From DAMCZI01 sp032095175 (GTDB taxonomy: Bacteria; Bacillota; Clostridia; Clostridiales; Caloramatoraceae): a stretch of DNA of 64,000 nt. Positions 33,208 to 42,313 of the stretch are shown piece after piece (position 1 is the stretch's first letter; each line of letters starts with the position of its first letter). Both the position numbers and the translations under genes were made by a program. The notes beneath the pieces are model-generated. The model saw only the letters and a list, made by a program, of their open reading frames with translations. It searched no databases and had not been told where the DNA came from. The DNA lies in contig DAMCZI010000024.1 of assembly GCA_032095175.1 (NCBI GenBank), positions 12,798-76,797 on the forward strand, in the 5' to 3' direction.

Positions 33208-34470
33208 ATATTTAAAGTTCTTTATTTTCTTATTCTTTCCATATCTTAAAGCTCGGTTTCTTTTAACTCTAATTACAGCATAGATTAGGAATAGAGATAT
33301 AAATAATATTATATAAAGTGGATATTTAATTATAGGCTTTAAAATTTTTTTATATCTATTCTCCTTATCAAGTGCCAGCTTATGTGTTATGCTTTTATAT
33401 TCTCCACCTGAAACTAATGGTATTTTAGTCTCAATTCCTCTACTAAGAGTAATCTTAACATATCCAACAATATCTCCTTTAGATATTTCCTTTAAATTTT
33501 TATTTAACTCAATTTCCTTTGATATAGAAGGGTTAGCGTTATTGAGTGCGGATATATTATAATCTCTTTGGGGATATAGAGGTATTGATTCATTTGTTCC
33601 GCTAATCTTTAATTCCATTTCAGGAATTTTAGTAGAAAGAACACTTTCACTTCTAAATTGGTTAAATCCATAGTCGAGAAGTTTTATTGCATCATCATAA
33701 ATATTATGATCATCCTTAAGCTCTACAGCGAGAATTCTTCTTCCGCCCCTTGATGCTGATGCAAGAAGGGTATTTTTTGATTTTTCGGTGTAGCCGTTTT
33801 TTAATCCATCTGCCCCTTCGTATTTATATCTATTGCTGCCTATAATTTTATTTCTATTGTGAATATATCGTATTTCAGGCTGCTTGTTCGTCGGAGCAAT
33901 TTTATATGAGCGAGTTGAAACAATCTCTCTAAGTATTGGATTTTCCATGGCTTTTTTAGAAATTAAAGCAAGATCATATGCAGTTGTATAATGGTTATCA
34001 TCATATAAGCCATTTGGATTTACAAAATTTGAATCCTTGCATCCAAGTTCCTTTGCTTTAGCATTCATAAGAACTGCAAAAGCTTCCTTAGAACCTGATA
34101 TATGCTCTGCAAATGCCAGAGCTGCGTCGTTTGCAGAGTCAAGCATCATTGCATATAGAAGATTTTTAACAGTTATCGTCTCACCCTCAGCTAGGTAAAT
34201 TTTACTTCCATCTTCAAATGGAGGATTTTTTCCTACTGTTACTATGTCATCGAGCTTACACCTCTCCAGAACTATAAGGGCGGTTAAAACCTTTGTAGTG
34301 CTTGCTGGAGCAAGCTTTTTATGGATATCCTTTTCATATAATATCTGTCCTGTATCTAAGTCCAACAGGAGTGCTGCTTCTGCATTCACAGTTGGTATAC
34401 CTTCCGCAAAAGAAGTATGAGATACAAATAAAAAAAAGCATATCAAAAGTAAAGCTATTTTTCTTTTCAT
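33202..34470 (-). CDS. dacA: D-alanyl-D-alanine carboxypeptidase (PBP5/DacA type)
   Basis: 422 residues: a signal peptide (1 to about 22), the S11 peptidase domain with S57-TTK60, S112-AN114 and the third box as KNG (224-226) instead of the usual KTG, then a PBP5-type C-terminal domain and a final membrane segment (about 384-405). It trims the terminal D-Ala from stem peptides and so limits cross-linking. Asn in the third box is unusual, but the rest of the site is complete. The ribosome binding site is TAAGGAGG; it is divergent from comEA. Confidence 0.92.
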   Translation of the reverse strand: MKRKIALLLICFFLFVSHTSFAEGIPTVNAEAALLLDLDTGQILYEKDIHKKLAPASTTKVLTALIVLERCKLDDIVTVGKNPPFEDGSKIYLAEGETITVKNLLYAMMLDSANDAALAFAEHISGSKEAFAVLMNAKAKELGCKDSNFVNPNGLYDDNHYTTAYDLALISKKAMENPILREIVSTRSYKIAPTNKQPEIRYIHNRNKIIGSNRYKYEGADGLKNGYTEKSKNTLLASASRGGRRILAVELKDDHNIYDDAIKLLDYGFNQFRSESVLSTKIPEMELKISGTNESIPLYPQRDYNISALNNANPSISKEIELNKNLKEISKGDIVGYVKITLSRGIETKIPLVSGGEYKSITHKLALDKENRYKKILKPIIKYPLYIILFISLFLIYAVIRVKRNRALRYGKNKKIKNFKYN

Positions 34471-34580
34471 AATTGCCTCCTTAGAAAATGCTTTCTACAT
34501 TATAACAAAAAACACATCATGAATCAATCGGAGAGTTTAAATTTGGTTGTTTATGTAAAAAATCAAAATGAGGTGAAATT

Positions 34581-35186
34581 ATGGATTTAAATAAAAGAGA
34601 AAAGATTGGTTTGATAACTTTTTCAGTTATTATATTAACTCTTTTATCAATTTTATATTTTAAGGGTCAGAAAAACAGCGAAATACAGGTTATTAGTAAA
34701 TCAAATAGCAAAAATATTTCAAATGAATCATCAGCTGAAAATAAATCTACAAATATAAGTGTATATATATGTGGAGAAATACAAAAACCAGGAGTATATA
34801 CCATACTTGAAGGAGACAGGGTAGAAAAAGTAATCGAATTGGCTGGTGGCTTCACAGAAAACGCCTATAGAGATAATATAAATCTAGCTGCAAAACTAAA
34901 GGATGAGGATTTTATCAAAATACCATCTAAAAATTCGATAATTATAAACGGTACAGGTATAAATCCATTTGGCAGCTTTCAAAGTGATTCAGGAAAAATA
35001 AACATAAATACAGCAACAAAAGAGGAATTGAAAAACCTGCCAAGGATTGGAGATGCCTATGCTCAAAGAATAATAGAATATAGAGAAAACAAGGGCCCGT
35101 TCAAGGATTTAAAGGATATTATGAAGGTTAGCGGTATTGGAGAAAAGATATTTGAAAATATCAAAGATAAAATAACTGTCCGATAG
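34581..35186 (+). CDS. comEA: Competence protein ComEA
   Basis: 201 residues: an N-terminal membrane anchor (about 9-27), a SLBB-like domain (about 58-120, VYICGEIQKPGVYTILEGD) and a helix-hairpin-helix DNA-binding part (about 138-200, KININTATKEELKNLPRIGD, then MKVSGIGEKIFENI). ComEA binds incoming double-stranded DNA at the outer membrane face and hands it to ComEC. In Bacillus comEA and comEC are neighbours; here about 12.7 kb lie between them. Confidence 0.93.
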   Translation: MDLNKREKIGLITFSVIILTLLSILYFKGQKNSEIQVISKSNSKNISNESSAENKSTNISVYICGEIQKPGVYTILEGDRVEKVIELAGGFTENAYRDNINLAAKLKDEDFIKIPSKNSIIINGTGINPFGSFQSDSGKININTATKEELKNLPRIGDAYAQRIIEYRENKGPFKDLKDIMKVSGIGEKIFENIKDKITVR

Positions 35187-35245
35187 TATTGAACAAAAGG
35201 CTATATATGTTGTAGAATTAAGCTGTAAGAGAGGGGGAAGACATA

Positions 35246-36277
35246 ATGGATAATGTAAAACTTACACAAATGACCGAAGCTTCTGGGTGAGCAGCGAAGT
35301 TTGGGCCAGATGCCCTGGCACAGGTACTGTGTCGTTTACCAAAAATTAATGATAAAAATCTTATAGTTGGAATAGATACTTCTGATGATGCTGCTGTATA
35401 TAAAATAAATGATGATACAGCTGTAATACAAACTTTGGACTTTTTTACTCCTATTGTAGATGACCCATATACATTTGGGCAGATTGCAGCAACTAATTCA
35501 CTAAGTGACATATATGCAATGGGAGGGAAACCAGTGCTGGCATTAAACATAACTTGTTTCCCGTCCTGCATGGATATAGAGATACTTGGAGAGATACTAA
35601 GGGGTGGTGCAGAAAAGGTTGCTGAAGCAGGTGCTATTATAGTAGGTGGTCATACAATTGACGATAAAGAGCCCAAATATGGCCTTTCTGTTATGGGACT
35701 TGTTCATCCTGACAAGGTACTTCCAAATGCAAATGCCAAACCAGGAGATATTCTTATACTAACAAAGCCAATAGGAACTGGTGTTATAAATACAGCCATA
35801 AAGGGAGAAGTTGCAGATGAAGCTTCCATTGAGCAGGCTGTTAAGCAGATGACCTATCTTAATAAGTATGCTGCTGATATAGCTTGTGGTTATGAAATAA
35901 ATGCATGTACAGATATAACTGGTTTTGGATTGATTGGACATGTATTTGAGATGGCTGAAGGAAGCAATGTCAGTATAAACATTACAAGCTCAACTGTTAA
36001 GTTTATAAAAGGTGCAGAGGAGTATGCAAAGATGGGATTAGTTCCTGCTGGAGCATACAGAAATAGAAAGCATGTTGGAGACAGGGTAGAAATTCTGACA
36101 AATAAAGAGTATATAGTTGATTTACTCTATGATCCACAGACATCAGGAGGCTTAATATATTCACTTCCAGAAGGGGAAGGACTTAAACTATTAGGAGAGC
36201 TTAATAATTCAGGTATTGAGGCTTTTATAGTAGGTTATGTAACAGATAAGAAAGATAAATATATATATGTTGAATAA
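35246..36277 (+). CDS. selD: Selenide, water dikinase, itself a selenoprotein
   Basis: Makes selenophosphate from selenide and ATP. The gene reads from ATG 35246 (GAGGGGG upstream) through an in-frame TGA at 35288-35290 to TAA at 36277, giving 343 residues. The TGA is codon 15, in the context SG-U-AAKFGPDALAQVL, where other SelD enzymes have Sec or Cys, with Lys three residues later. The remainder shows DFFTPIVDDPYTFGQIAATN, GGHTIDD and DITGFGLIGH. A program that treats TGA only as stop would call a protein lacking the first 63 residues. It heads selD-selA-selB-selC. Confidence 0.95.
35288..35330 (+). promoter_or_regulatory. Bacterial SECIS-like element in selD
   Basis: Just after the Sec TGA the RNA can form GGGC (35303-35306), loop CAGAT, GCCC (35312-35315), with further possible pairing below. 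The apical loop lies about 17-21 nt downstream of the TGA, in the usual range for a bacterial SECIS bound by SelB. The exact fold is a guess by eye. Confidence 0.5.
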
Positions 36278-36293
36278 GTATTACAAATTGAAA

Positions 36294-36319
36294 CAGGACC
36301 CCAAATAAATGGGGCCCTG
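36294..36319 (+). terminator. Hairpin between selD and selA
   Basis: CAGGACCCC pairs with GGGGCCCTG (one mismatch) around an 8-nt loop. The T run is short, so it may weaken rather than end transcription into selA. Confidence 0.5.
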
Positions 36320-36352
36320 GAATTTCATATGTAAAATAGCAGGAGGATATAT

Positions 36353-37741
36353 ATGAGTGATAAAAGGGGACTTCTTTCGTCACTTCCAAAGGTAGATAAT
36401 ATACAAAATGATGAAAGAATAAGTGCTTATGATTCTATACCAAAGACGGTTGTTCTTGAAGCTATTAGAGAGACCTTGGATTTTTACAGAAAGGGTATAC
36501 TTTCTGATAAAATAGATAACTTTTCATATGAAGGCATAATAGGAGACATACAAAAGAAGATTAAGAGTAAAAGCTCAATGCATCTTAAAAGGGTTGTAAA
36601 TGCCACAGGTACAGTTCTACATACAAACCTTGGAAGAGCTGTTCTTTCTAAATCAGCAGTTGAAGCTGTAATTAATGCTTCCCTTGGGTATAACAACCTT
36701 GAATTCGATTTGGAAAATGGAGTGAGAGGTTCAAGATACAGCCATGTAGAAGAGTTGATATGCAAATTAACAGGAGCAGAGGCGGCACTTGTTGTAAATA
36801 ACAATGCAGCAGCAGTAATGCTTGCACTCTCTACTCTATGCAAGGGTAAAGAAGCGATTGTATCTAGAGGACAGTTAGTTGAGATAGGAGGCTCCTTTAG
36901 AATACCTGCTGTAATGGAAGAGAGCGGTGCAAAATTAGTTGAGGTTGGTACTACTAATAGAACACATACCTATGACTATGAGAGAGCAATAAATGAAAAT
37001 ACAGGTGTAATTTTAAAGGTTCATCAAAGCAACTATAAGATTATGGGCTTCACTGAGGAAGTAGAAATAGAAGAGCTTTGTGAAATAGGAAAAAAGCATG
37101 ATATACCTGTTGTAGAGGATATAGGAAGTGGAGTATTGGTTGATATGTCAAAATTCGGACTTACCTATGAGCCTACAGTTCAAAACAGCATTAAAAGAGG
37201 TATAGATGTAATTACATTCAGTGGAGATAAGATGCTTGGGGGACCTCAGGCAGGAATAATTGCAGGAAGAAAAGAATACATAGAAAGAATGAAAAAGAAT
37301 CAACTTACAAGGGCTTTAAGAATAGATAAAATGACTCTAGCTGCCCTTGAAGCTACACTACGTTTATATCTTGATGAAGATAAGGCTATAAAGGAAATCC
37401 CAGGCTTAAGAATGCTTACAAAGAGTCCTGAGGTACTTAAAAAGGATGCTCAAAAGCTTTCAAGAATGATTAAAAGCAGAATAAAGGACAGGGCCATTAT
37501 TGAGATAGAAAAAGACTTCTCCCAGGTTGGCGGAGGAGCTATGCCCCTTGAAAATATGGCAACCTATGTTGTAACACTTAGGACTGATAAAAAGAGCCTT
37601 AATGATATTGATTATGAACTTAGGAATTGTGAATTGCCTATTGTAGCGAGAATATACAAGGATAGAATGATATTTGACGTAAGAACATTATTTGATGATG
37701 AATATAAAATAATAGCAGATATGCTGGATATTGTTGTTTAG
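36353..37741 (+). CDS. selA: L-seryl-tRNA(Sec) selenium transferase
   Basis: A PLP enzyme of 462 residues that converts Ser-tRNA(Sec) to Sec-tRNA(Sec) with selenophosphate. An N-terminal tRNA-recognition domain (LLSSLPKVDNI) precedes the fold-type I core: RVVNATGTVLHTNLGRA (about 81-97), then the PLP lysine K293 in FSGDKMLGGPQAGI. 11 bp before selB. Confidence 0.96.
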   Translation: MSDKRGLLSSLPKVDNIQNDERISAYDSIPKTVVLEAIRETLDFYRKGILSDKIDNFSYEGIIGDIQKKIKSKSSMHLKRVVNATGTVLHTNLGRAVLSKSAVEAVINASLGYNNLEFDLENGVRGSRYSHVEELICKLTGAEAALVVNNNAAAVMLALSTLCKGKEAIVSRGQLVEIGGSFRIPAVMEESGAKLVEVGTTNRTHTYDYERAINENTGVILKVHQSNYKIMGFTEEVEIEELCEIGKKHDIPVVEDIGSGVLVDMSKFGLTYEPTVQNSIKRGIDVITFSGDKMLGGPQAGIIAGRKEYIERMKKNQLTRALRIDKMTLAALEATLRLYLDEDKAIKEIPGLRMLTKSPEVLKKDAQKLSRMIKSRIKDRAIIEIEKDFSQVGGGAMPLENMATYVVTLRTDKKSLNDIDYELRNCELPIVARIYKDRMIFDVRTLFDDEYKIIADMLDIVV

Positions 37742-37752
37742 GAGTTGGTGTT

Positions 37753-39660
37753 ATGCATCATGTAATAATCGGAACTGCGGGACATATAGATCATGGAAAA
37801 ACAACCTTAATAAAGGCTCTTACAGGAAGGGAAACAGATACCCTTAGAGAGGAAAAGGAAAGAGGTATATCCATTAATCTTGGGTTTACATACTTTGATC
37901 TTCCTTCAGGAAGAAGAGCAGGAATAGTTGATGTTCCAGGCCACGAGAGGTTTGTAAAAAACATGCTTGCTGGTGTTGGAGGAATTGATATTGTTATACT
38001 TGTTATTGCAGCGGATGAAGGTATAATGCCTCAGACAAGGGAACATCTAAATATAATAGAACTTTTGGATATTAAAAATGGAATAATAGCTATAACTAAA
38101 AAGGATATGGTTGATGATGAATGGCTTTCAATGGTTACAGAGGATGTTAAAGAGGAGCTAAAGGACAGCATTTTAAAGGATGCTCCCATTATACAGGTCT
38201 CTTCTGTAAGCGGTGAAGGACTTCAGGAATTATCTAAAACAATAGATGATATGACCCAGAGAATACCTGAAAAAGATATAGTTACTGACTTTAGAATACC
38301 AGTTGACAGAGTATTTTCTGTTACTGGATTTGGAACTGTAATTACAGGAACCCTTATTTCAGGTGTAATACATGAGGGTGATAGCTGTGAGGTATACACA
38401 AGAAATATTAGGACAAAGATTAGAGGCATACAGGTTCATGAGAAGAGTGTAAAGGAAGTAGATGCAGGTCAGAGAGTTGCAGTTAATATTGCTGGAATTG
38501 GAGTGGATGATGTAGCAAGAGGAGATGTTATATCTAAGCCTGATGCAATGGAAAACAGCATGATGCTTGATTGCAGATTAAAGTACCTAAAGGATGCAGC
38601 TCGCCCCCTTAAAAACAGAGATAGGGTTAGAGTATATCATGGAACCTCTGAAATATTAGGAAGAGTTGTCATATTAGACAAGGAGCAGGTAAACCCAGGA
38701 GAATCAGCCCTTGTTCAAATAAGGCTTGAAGGAAACATGGCAGCCAGGCGAGGGGACAAATATGTAATAAGAAGCTACTCACCTATGATAACAATTGGTG
38801 GCGGAACCATTCTTGACCCATGTCCTAAAAGGCATAAGGCAACAGATAAGCATATTGTTGAAGAGCTGCTTTTAAAGGAAAAGGGTGACCCTACAGAGGT
38901 TATAGAGCAGACAGTATATAAAAATAGCAAGAATTTCCCTAAGAAAGAGGATATAATAAAGCTTTCGGGAAAGGGAGTAGCAGACATAGAGGGTATTTTA
39001 AAATCCCTGGTTGATGGTGAGAAGGTAATTGAAATAGCCTTGAAGGACGGAAATGTGTATATACACAGAAAGTATATTGAAGAACTAAAGCTAAAATTCA
39101 ATGAAGTTCTTGACGCATTCCATAAGGCAAATCCCCTAAAGGCAGGAATGTCTAGAGAGGAATTTAAAACAAAGGTATTTGGGCAGTCGATAAAGCAAAA
39201 GCTTTATGATGAAATACTAGAGAGGTTTGAAGGGGATATAATTGAAACCAGTGGAGCTTCTATATGGAAAAAGGGCTTTGAGATTAAATTCGATAAGAGG
39301 CAGGAAGAAATAAAAAAAACCATCTTTAGTTCATTCCATGATGGAAAATTTCAGCCTCCATCTGTCAATGATATAATAAAATCCTTTGGACGAGAAGAGA
39401 AAGCAGCGAAAATGGTATTTGATTCCCTTATCGATATGGGAATCATAATAAAACTCAATGAGGACGTATATATGGAAGCCTCATATGTAAGTTCTGGAAA
39501 AGAATTGATTGTTGATTTTATAACCAAAAACGGAGATATATCAGCAGGCCAGTACAGAGATCTCATAGGTGCCAGCAGAAAATATGCCGTTGCTTTACTT
39601 GAGTACTTTGACTCCATAAAATTAACAAAGCGTGTTGAAGACAAGAGAGTATTATTATAA
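37753..39660 (+). CDS. selB: Selenocysteine-specific elongation factor
   Basis: 635 residues. The EF-Tu-like GTPase part has GTAGHIDHGKTTLIKALTG (about 6-24), DVPGHERF and TKKD. Domains 2 and 3 follow, then four winged-helix domains to the C-terminus that bind the SECIS hairpin. SelB delivers Sec-tRNA(Sec) to UGA codons. The tRNA itself is encoded 78 bp downstream. Confidence 0.96.
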   Translation: MHHVIIGTAGHIDHGKTTLIKALTGRETDTLREEKERGISINLGFTYFDLPSGRRAGIVDVPGHERFVKNMLAGVGGIDIVILVIAADEGIMPQTREHLNIIELLDIKNGIIAITKKDMVDDEWLSMVTEDVKEELKDSILKDAPIIQVSSVSGEGLQELSKTIDDMTQRIPEKDIVTDFRIPVDRVFSVTGFGTVITGTLISGVIHEGDSCEVYTRNIRTKIRGIQVHEKSVKEVDAGQRVAVNIAGIGVDDVARGDVISKPDAMENSMMLDCRLKYLKDAARPLKNRDRVRVYHGTSEILGRVVILDKEQVNPGESALVQIRLEGNMAARRGDKYVIRSYSPMITIGGGTILDPCPKRHKATDKHIVEELLLKEKGDPTEVIEQTVYKNSKNFPKKEDIIKLSGKGVADIEGILKSLVDGEKVIEIALKDGNVYIHRKYIEELKLKFNEVLDAFHKANPLKAGMSREEFKTKVFGQSIKQKLYDEILERFEGDIIETSGASIWKKGFEIKFDKRQEEIKKTIFSSFHDGKFQPPSVNDIIKSFGREEKAAKMVFDSLIDMGIIIKLNEDVYMEASYVSSGKELIVDFITKNGDISAGQYRDLIGASRKYAVALLEYFDSIKLTKRVEDKRVLL

Positions 39661-39738
39661 AAACCTATAGATATTTTCTATAGCTGAGATATCTATTTGC
39701 AAGATAGCTAATATTATGATAAAATACTTATTGTCTCT

Positions 39739-39835
39739 GGGGGTAGATGGGTGCTGGTGTGCCCGCCGGTCTTCAAAACCGCGTTGTCGTGCTAAGACCA
39801 CGATGGGTAGGTTCGATTCCTACATACTCCCGCCA
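39739..39835 (+). tRNA. selC: tRNA-Sec, anticodon TCA
   Basis: 97 nt with encoded CCA. The anticodon loop GTCTTCAAAACC reads UGA. It has the features of bacterial tRNA-Sec: a long acceptor stem (GGGGGTAG against ATACTCCC, with the eighth pair mismatched), an extended D-stem, a long variable arm (GTTGTCGTGCTAAGACCACG region) and a TTCGATT T-loop. It lies directly behind selB. Confidence 0.95.
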
Positions 39836-39848
39836 ATTTGAATTGATG

Positions 39849-39900
39849 ACCTCTAAGCTAGTGGTACAAATGTGCTACAAAACTTAGAGGTTTTTATTTT
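39849..39900 (+). terminator. Terminator after tRNA-Sec
   Basis: ACCTCTAAG pairs with CTTAGAGGT over a 25-nt loop, and TTTTTATTTT follows. The loop holds two near-copies of GTGGTACAAA / GTGCTACAAA. The rest of the gap to 40022 shows nothing I recognise. Confidence 0.7.
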
Positions 39901-40022
39901 CTCTATTGAAGGCTTATATTCCTACATTATTCCCACACTAGTTTTGAATATGTTGATACTATAGTAATACTCCATGATGGTCATATGTGTAAATGCGGAT
40001 ATTATGAATTATATAATTCACA

Positions 40023-40053
40023 GAGAGGAGTTACAGTAAATGTAACTCCTCTC
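40023..40053. other. 13-bp perfect hairpin at the 3' end of the membrane-protein gene
   Basis: GAGAGGAGTTACA pairs with TGTAACTCCTCTC across GTAAA. It covers the last codons and stop of the minus-strand gene. There is no T run on either side, so it may protect an mRNA end rather than terminate. Confidence 0.6.
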
Positions 40054-40879
40054 CAAGTAATACAAGAATCTTTAGAATTGAAAATAATTGAATAAAAAAT
40101 AATGTAAAAGGAGTTTCATAATCTCTAGGCTGCTCTATAAAATAAAATATGCCTAGTAATAGGAGCACAGCTGCACCTATAAGTAAAAAAAGAAGACCTT
40201 GATTGCTTAGAGAAAACCAAATACCTGAACTAATTCCATAATTAATATATAGATATAGGTTAATTGGATAATAAATAATACAAGCTATGATTAGCAATTT
40301 AAAACGTATGTAAGGTGAAAGAATCCATAGTAGTACAAATGTTGCCATAATGCCAATAAAAAAGAGAAGTTTCTTTATTGGAAATGCAATTTTTTTCTCA
40401 ACTTTTAAAGTACTACCATCTAACTTTAAACCATAAATGGCTCTAGAGGTATGAGGTAGATATCCAATTGTATATATTTTATTCATTTCTACATTTGCAC
40501 CAAAAAAGAATTTAAGTTTTTTCCCTTCGATATAGACATATTCATTTGGGTCTTTACTCTCAGTTCTTACATCGTATACATATCCAGTAACATAATTAAA
40601 ATTTCCTGTAATTAATTTTGGAATGTCTAATAGGTAAGGCAGTGCAAAATAGGCAATTATTAAAATTGCAATAGCAGATCCTAATATTTTAACTCCGATG
40701 TATTCCAGTTTGCTTTTTTTATGAGAATTTAATACATTATAACTAATATTAACTTTCTCTGAGGATTTATTACTAAAAAATACCTTAGGACAGAAAAATA
40801 ATATTCCAGCAGCCAATATCCAAAAAAACAGTTGTAGAAAAAAAGCTATAACTTGAAAAATATACAAAATATATTCCAC
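40031..40879 (-). CDS. Multi-pass membrane protein of unknown function
   Basis: 282 residues with about seven hydrophobic segments: one at the N-terminus (6-30), one near 68-90, two or three in 165-215, one near 225-245 and one near the C-terminus. Between about 95 and 160 lies a soluble loop (TGYVYDVRTESKDPNEYVYI) that begins with a TGYVYDV pattern reminiscent of small beta domains in other membrane proteins. I do not recognise the family. The likely start is GTG at 40879 with a poor ribosome binding site (AAAAGG), so the exact start is uncertain. It stands alone. Confidence 0.6.
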   Translation of the reverse strand: MEYILYIFQVIAFFLQLFFWILAAGILFFCPKVFFSNKSSEKVNISYNVLNSHKKSKLEYIGVKILGSAIAILIIAYFALPYLLDIPKLITGNFNYVTGYVYDVRTESKDPNEYVYIEGKKLKFFFGANVEMNKIYTIGYLPHTSRAIYGLKLDGSTLKVEKKIAFPIKKLLFFIGIMATFVLLWILSPYIRFKLLIIACIIYYPINLYLYINYGISSGIWFSLSNQGLLFLLIGAAVLLLLGIFYFIEQPRDYETPFTLFFIQLFSILKILVLLGEELHLL

Positions 40880-40989
40880 CTTTTAAATAAATTTGAAAAA
40901 TTTAATTATTATGCTTATAAAGAAAGCTAAAATTAAGTAATAGTATTATACTATAGATATTAATAGTTAAAAAGAGATAAATAAAGGAT

Positions 40990-41106
40990 ATGGATTATAT
41001 GAAAAATACTAAAAAAGGGAGAATTAGTAATTCTGAATATGAAAAAAGAAGAAAGAAAATTATGAATGGCGGTGTAAAAATTGAAACTACTATAAAGAGT
41101 ATATAA
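40990..41106 (+). CDS. Small ORF, SHOCT-like
   Basis: 38 codons from ATG 40990 (or ATG 40999, better spaced from AAAGGA). The stretch GRISNSEYEKRRKKIMNGG resembles the short C-terminal (SHOCT) motif G-x-I-x-x-x-E-(Y/F)-E-x-x-x-x-x-(I/L). It may be a remnant of a larger gene. The 340-bp gap between 40880 and 41219 holds this, the next remnant and a terminator. Confidence 0.3.
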   Translation: MDYMKNTKKGRISNSEYEKRRKKIMNGGVKIETTIKSI

Positions 41107-41119
41107 GGGGATGATTAAT

Positions 41120-41179
41120 TTGAAGAGAAAGGTAATTGCAGCATTTACCATATGTGTAGTCATTGAAGATTATATATAA
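41120..41179 (+). pseudogene. Truncated signal-peptide-like start of a gene
   Basis: A TTG codon 9 nt after a GGGG ribosome binding site starts the peptide LKRKVIAAFTICVVIEDYI, then a stop. The first 14 residues look like the start of a secretory signal peptide, after which the frame ends at a terminator hairpin. It is probably a deletion remnant. Confidence 0.3.
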
Positions 41180-41217
41180 AAATTCCTGATATCTAGTTTT
41201 GTGATATCAGGAATTTT
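41179..41217. terminator. Bidirectional terminator after the SDR gene
   Basis: AAAATTCCTGATATC pairs with GATATCAGGAATTTT across 9 nt, with A and T runs on both sides. Confidence 0.85.
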
Positions 41218-41219
41218 AA

Positions 41220-42062
41220 TTAATAGATCTTGGACACAACAAACTCAATAAACTTTGCAGGTACAAGTCTTTTTAAGAATACTACTGCTTTATAGGAGAA
41301 TCCTGCAGTGGCCCTTACAGGTGGATTTTTTCTTTTTATTATTCTTAGGACTTCTTTAACCACTATTTCCGGTCCTGGGCCGTTTTGTTCTGACTTTTCC
41401 ATTGAGGTAATTGATTTAGTGAATGTATCATAGTATGCGGAACCTTCTTTTGAGGCAGCTACATAGTTTCTTTTTTCTGTGAAACCAGTTTTTGTGTCTC
41501 CAGGTTCAACCATTGAAACTTTTATACCAAAGGGCTTTAACTCCATTCTCATGGCTTCTGTTACTGCTTCTATTGCATACTTACTTGCGCTGTACATGGA
41601 TTGGAATGGGATGGATATAACTCCTGCAACGGAGCTTATGTTTATTATAAGACCTTTATTCTGTTTTCTCATAATGGGCATTATTGCTCTAGACATTCTA
41701 AGCATTCCAAAAAAGTTAGTATTAAACTGGCTGTAGGCTTCTTCTATAGTTGTATCTTCAACTGAGCCAGCAATTCCAAAGCCAGCGTTGTTTATGAGAA
41801 TATCGATATTTTTCTCTTCGCTATGTATTATTTTTACTGCATTTTCTACAGATTCATCAGAACATACATCAAGTTGAACCATTCTTAGAAAGCCTGGATT
41901 GTTTGGTGAAGAAGGAATAACTTCTGTATATTTTTCTGCTTGTACACTTCTTGAGGTTCCATATACCTTGTATCCCATATTTACAAGTTTATGAGCCATG
42001 GCTTTACCTAAACCTGAAGAGGCACCGGTTATGATGGCAACATCTCCAATTTGCTTATTCAT
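41220..42062 (-). CDS. Short-chain dehydrogenase/reductase
   Basis: 280 residues of the classical SDR type. The NAD(P)-binding TGASSGLG is at 12-19, NNAG at 91-94, the catalytic Ser in NISS (143-144) and Y157-x3-K161. The Arg at 38 after the second strand (YGTSRS) suggests NADPH. The C-terminus (SYKAVVFLKRLVPAKFIEFV) is amphipathic and may touch the membrane. Substrate unknown. It is divergent from a serine-palmitoyltransferase-like gene, and a role as 3-keto-sphinganine-type reductase for its product is possible but unproved. Confidence 0.85.
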   Translation of the reverse strand: MNKQIGDVAIITGASSGLGKAMAHKLVNMGYKVYGTSRSVQAEKYTEVIPSSPNNPGFLRMVQLDVCSDESVENAVKIIHSEEKNIDILINNAGFGIAGSVEDTTIEEAYSQFNTNFFGMLRMSRAIMPIMRKQNKGLIINISSVAGVISIPFQSMYSASKYAIEAVTEAMRMELKPFGIKVSMVEPGDTKTGFTEKRNYVAASKEGSAYYDTFTKSITSMEKSEQNGPGPEIVVKEVLRIIKRKNPPVRATAGFSYKAVVFLKRLVPAKFIEFVVSKIY

Positions 42063-42313
42063 TTTTAATCCCCCTTATATCTAAACCTTTTATTTATCAA
42101 AAAATATGTAGGACTGTTTTATTATAAGCCTTAGAACCATCTATTTCAAATTAATAAAATCAATATAATTATACATTTTATTATTGATAATGTAAATAAA
42201 CGGAAAAAAGTAGTTGATTTATTTAGAAATAAAAGATAAAATATAATGATATACAGATTCTGTATGGAATTATATTATTAAATTATATTTATTTAAGTTT
42301 AGGGGGAATCATT

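Noticed and set aside
35246..35434. Apparent truncated or frameshifted selD, with the reading frame seeming to start only at 35435
   Set aside because: The upstream sequence is in the same frame, has a good ribosome binding site, matches the SelD N-terminus and is interrupted only by the TGA at the known Sec position.
42063..42313. Regulatory site in the divergent SDR/SPT-like intergenic region
   Set aside because: Only AT-rich sequence with several poor promoter-like hexamers was seen; no inverted repeat or known motif could be supported.
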